A stretch of 64,000 nucleotides of DNA from Methanolobus sp. (GTDB taxonomy: Archaea; Halobacteriota; Methanosarcinia; Methanosarcinales; Methanosarcinaceae): assembly GCF_016278365.1 (NCBI RefSeq), contig NZ_JADQBZ010000002.1:115497-179496 (forward strand), read 5' to 3'. The position numbers and the translations under genes were made by a program. Positions 62,610 to 64,000 of the stretch are shown here, one piece after another. Under the pieces are notes generated by a model. The model did not search any database. It was given only the letters and a program-made list of their open reading frames with translations, and was not told where the DNA came from. How positions within the stretch are numbered: the first letter of the stretch is position 1; each line of letters opens with the position of its first letter.

Positions 62610-64000
62610 ATGAAAGCTATGCAATACCTAATGCTTTGCTTAGTGCTGATTGCTATTGCTGCCGGCAGTGCAACTGCACAGGTATCTGAAGGCTCAGAAG
62701 TACAAATCACAACAAATGCATCACAGCAGAACGATCCGGCTATTTATAATGACACGATAGTCTGGACAGATGGCCGTAATGTCAATATCACTGAAGATGT
62801 TGAAAACATGTCCCTGCAGAACATATTCAATGCAAACATAGACACCTACATGTATAACCTGTCCACAGGAGAGGAAATGCAAATATCTGAGAACGGGGCC
62901 GCTCAGATGGCCCCTGCGACCTATGGAGACATCGTGGTATGGGAAGATTACAGCAACGCCAGCTTACCGGCAGATGAGATGGACGTGGATAATGTCACAC
63001 TGGATGACTGGCTTCAATTTGATGTAAATATCCAGATGTACAATAAATCTTCTGGCGAGAGCCATTTGATCGTGGATAATCACTCCTTGCAAGGAGAGCC
63101 TGCAATCTATGGCGAGCTGGTGGTGTGGCATGATCTGCGTAACGGCAACTTTGATATTTACGCGTATAACCTGTCCTCGGGAGAAGAAATACAAATAACC
63201 GGTAATGAGTCGGACCAGATGTACCCTGCTGTCTATGGCGACAGGATAGTGTGGGAGGACTCACGTAACGGTAACTCTGACATCTATATGTATAACCTAT
63301 CCAGCGGAGAGGGGATGCAGATCACCAATAATACATCAGATCAGCTATCTCCTGCTATCTATGGCGATGTGATCGTATGGGAAGATCACACCAATGTCAA
63401 CCTATCGGATATAGACAATATAACACTGGAGAACTTCACTCAGCTGGATATCAATATCCATATGTACAACCTGTCCACTGGGGAAGAAAACCGAATCACC
63501 TCAAATGCATCCGCCCAGATAAACCCTGCAATTTATGGTGACAGGATAGTGTGGGAAGACCTTCGCAATGGAACCGGAGATATCCACATGTATAACCTTT
63601 CCACAGGAGAGGAAGAGCAGATCACGGAAGATAGTTTCTGGCAGAAAGCTCCCGATATCTATGAAGATAGGATCGTATGGACCGATTATCGCAATGGAAA
63701 TCAGGATATCTATGTTTTCGATTTGTCCTCCGGAGAGTTTAGTCCAATCATTCCTTCTGTGGCTGTTCGAGATGATGACTTTGATGACAGGGACGATGAT
63801 CTAAATGACAGAGATGAGGACTTCGATGACAGAAATGATGATTTAGATGATCGGGATGAGGACTTCGATGACAGAAATGATGATTTAGATGATCGGGATG
63901 AGGACTTCGATGACAGAAATGATGATTTAGATGATCGGGATGAGGACTTTGATGACAGAAATGATGATTTAGATGATCGGGATGAGGACTTTGATGACAG
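62610..64000 (+). CDS. Secreted TolB-type beta-propeller protein with Asp-rich repeats, 3' end outside window
   Basis: At least 463 aa, open to the right edge. Signal peptide MKAMQYLMLCLVLIAIAAGSATA (cleaved before QVSEG; quoted parts LMLCLVLIAIAAG), then about seven blades of the form YGDRIVWEDSRNGNSDIYMYNLSSGE with Asn glycosylation-type sites. From residue ~390 the chain is a highly acidic repeat (DRDEDFDDRNDDLD), likely Ca-binding and surface exposed. ATG 62610 follows ACAGGAGATAGTT. Surface adhesion or binding is inferred; no substrate can be named. Confidence 0.88.
   Translation, partial: MKAMQYLMLCLVLIAIAAGSATAQVSEGSEVQITTNASQQNDPAIYNDTIVWTDGRNVNITEDVENMSLQNIFNANIDTYMYNLSTGEEMQISENGAAQMAPATYGDIVVWEDYSNASLPADEMDVDNVTLDDWLQFDVNIQMYNKSSGESHLIVDNHSLQGEPAIYGELVVWHDLRNGNFDIYAYNLSSGEEIQITGNESDQMYPAVYGDRIVWEDSRNGNSDIYMYNLSSGEGMQITNNTSDQLSPAIYGDVIVWEDHTNVNLSDIDNITLENFTQLDINIHMYNLSTGEENRITSNASAQINPAIYGDRIVWEDLRNGTGDIHMYNLSTGEEEQITEDSFWQKAPDIYEDRIVWTDYRNGNQDIYVFDLSSGEFSPIIPSVAVRDDDFDDRDDDLNDRDEDFDDRNDDLDDRDEDFDDRNDDLDDRDEDFDDRNDDLDDRDEDFDDRNDDLDDRDEDFDD
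63792..64000 (+). repeat. 42-bp Asp-rich coding tandem repeat
   Basis: Units start at 63834, 63876, 63918 and 63960, each 14 codons (NDDLDDRDEDFDDR), with a diverged unit at 63792. Copies differ by TTC/TTT and the last is cut by the window edge. At least five units are present. Confidence 0.9.

Overview
The window is a chromosomal segment of a methanogenic archaeon of the Methanosarcinales, most likely a Methanosarcinaceae member (Methanolobus/Methanococcoides-like). This rests on an archaeal replication/translation cluster (PriS, GINS, L44e, S27e, aIF2alpha, Nop10, PAC2, EndoQ), methanogen-type GGTGAT ribosome binding sites with TATA-box promoters, a BCCT betaine carrier, NosD-type and propeller-type surface proteins, and giant multi-PAS histidine kinases. 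The exact genus cannot be set from the sequence alone.

Layout. (1) 1-5370: tightly packed housekeeping operon, all on +. (2) 5393-6815: a tRNA-Ser(CGA) gene that carries a probable noncanonical D-arm intron, followed by a tyrosine integrase, a classic tRNA/integrase border. (3) 7069-9668: secreted metallo-beta-lactamase-fold nuclease-like protein, DUF3006 protein and a TM-helix-repeat membrane protein. (4) 10246-28893 (-): a siphovirus-like head and tail module read from portal to tail fibre (portal, gpF-like, protease/scaffold, decoration, HK97-fold capsid, connectors, tail tube, frameshifted tail chaperones, tape measure, hub, fibre). No terminase, replication or lysis gene is recognisable, and the head genes are split by a 3 kb accessory island (23.3-26.3 kb). 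It is a defective provirus, or possibly a domesticated particle such as a gene transfer agent. (5) 29330-33603: a hypothetical gene, then a cluster of three DUF1538 membrane proteins with a P-II-like regulator, flanked by two UspA proteins. (6) 33868-38899: NosD-like surface protein, BCCT transporter and a small cytoplasmic partner. (7) 38981-45235: a graveyard of nested insertion sequences (IS5-like, TnpB fragments, IS1-like inside IS256-like) around a DUF4143 ATPase and a lipoprotein. (8) 45236-61978: a winged-helix regulator and a signalling island with a 2210-aa hybrid kinase, a divergent ~1718-aa hybrid kinase and a 636-aa kinase, with IS/MITE insertions. (9) 62610 to the right edge: a secreted propeller protein ending in an Asp-rich 42-bp tandem repeat.

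How the parts relate. The first operon serves replication, repair and translation. The two large kinases share a 233-bp, apparently perfect inverted repeat in their receiver domains; inversion across it would exchange their C-terminal tails, only one of which has an HPt domain. Tail chaperone genes carry the classic A AAA AAC slippery site. Two related IR-bounded MITEs, several copies of an IS tip, and two similar 12-bp-stem hairpins downstream of kinase genes are further repeated structures not explained by ordinary genes.
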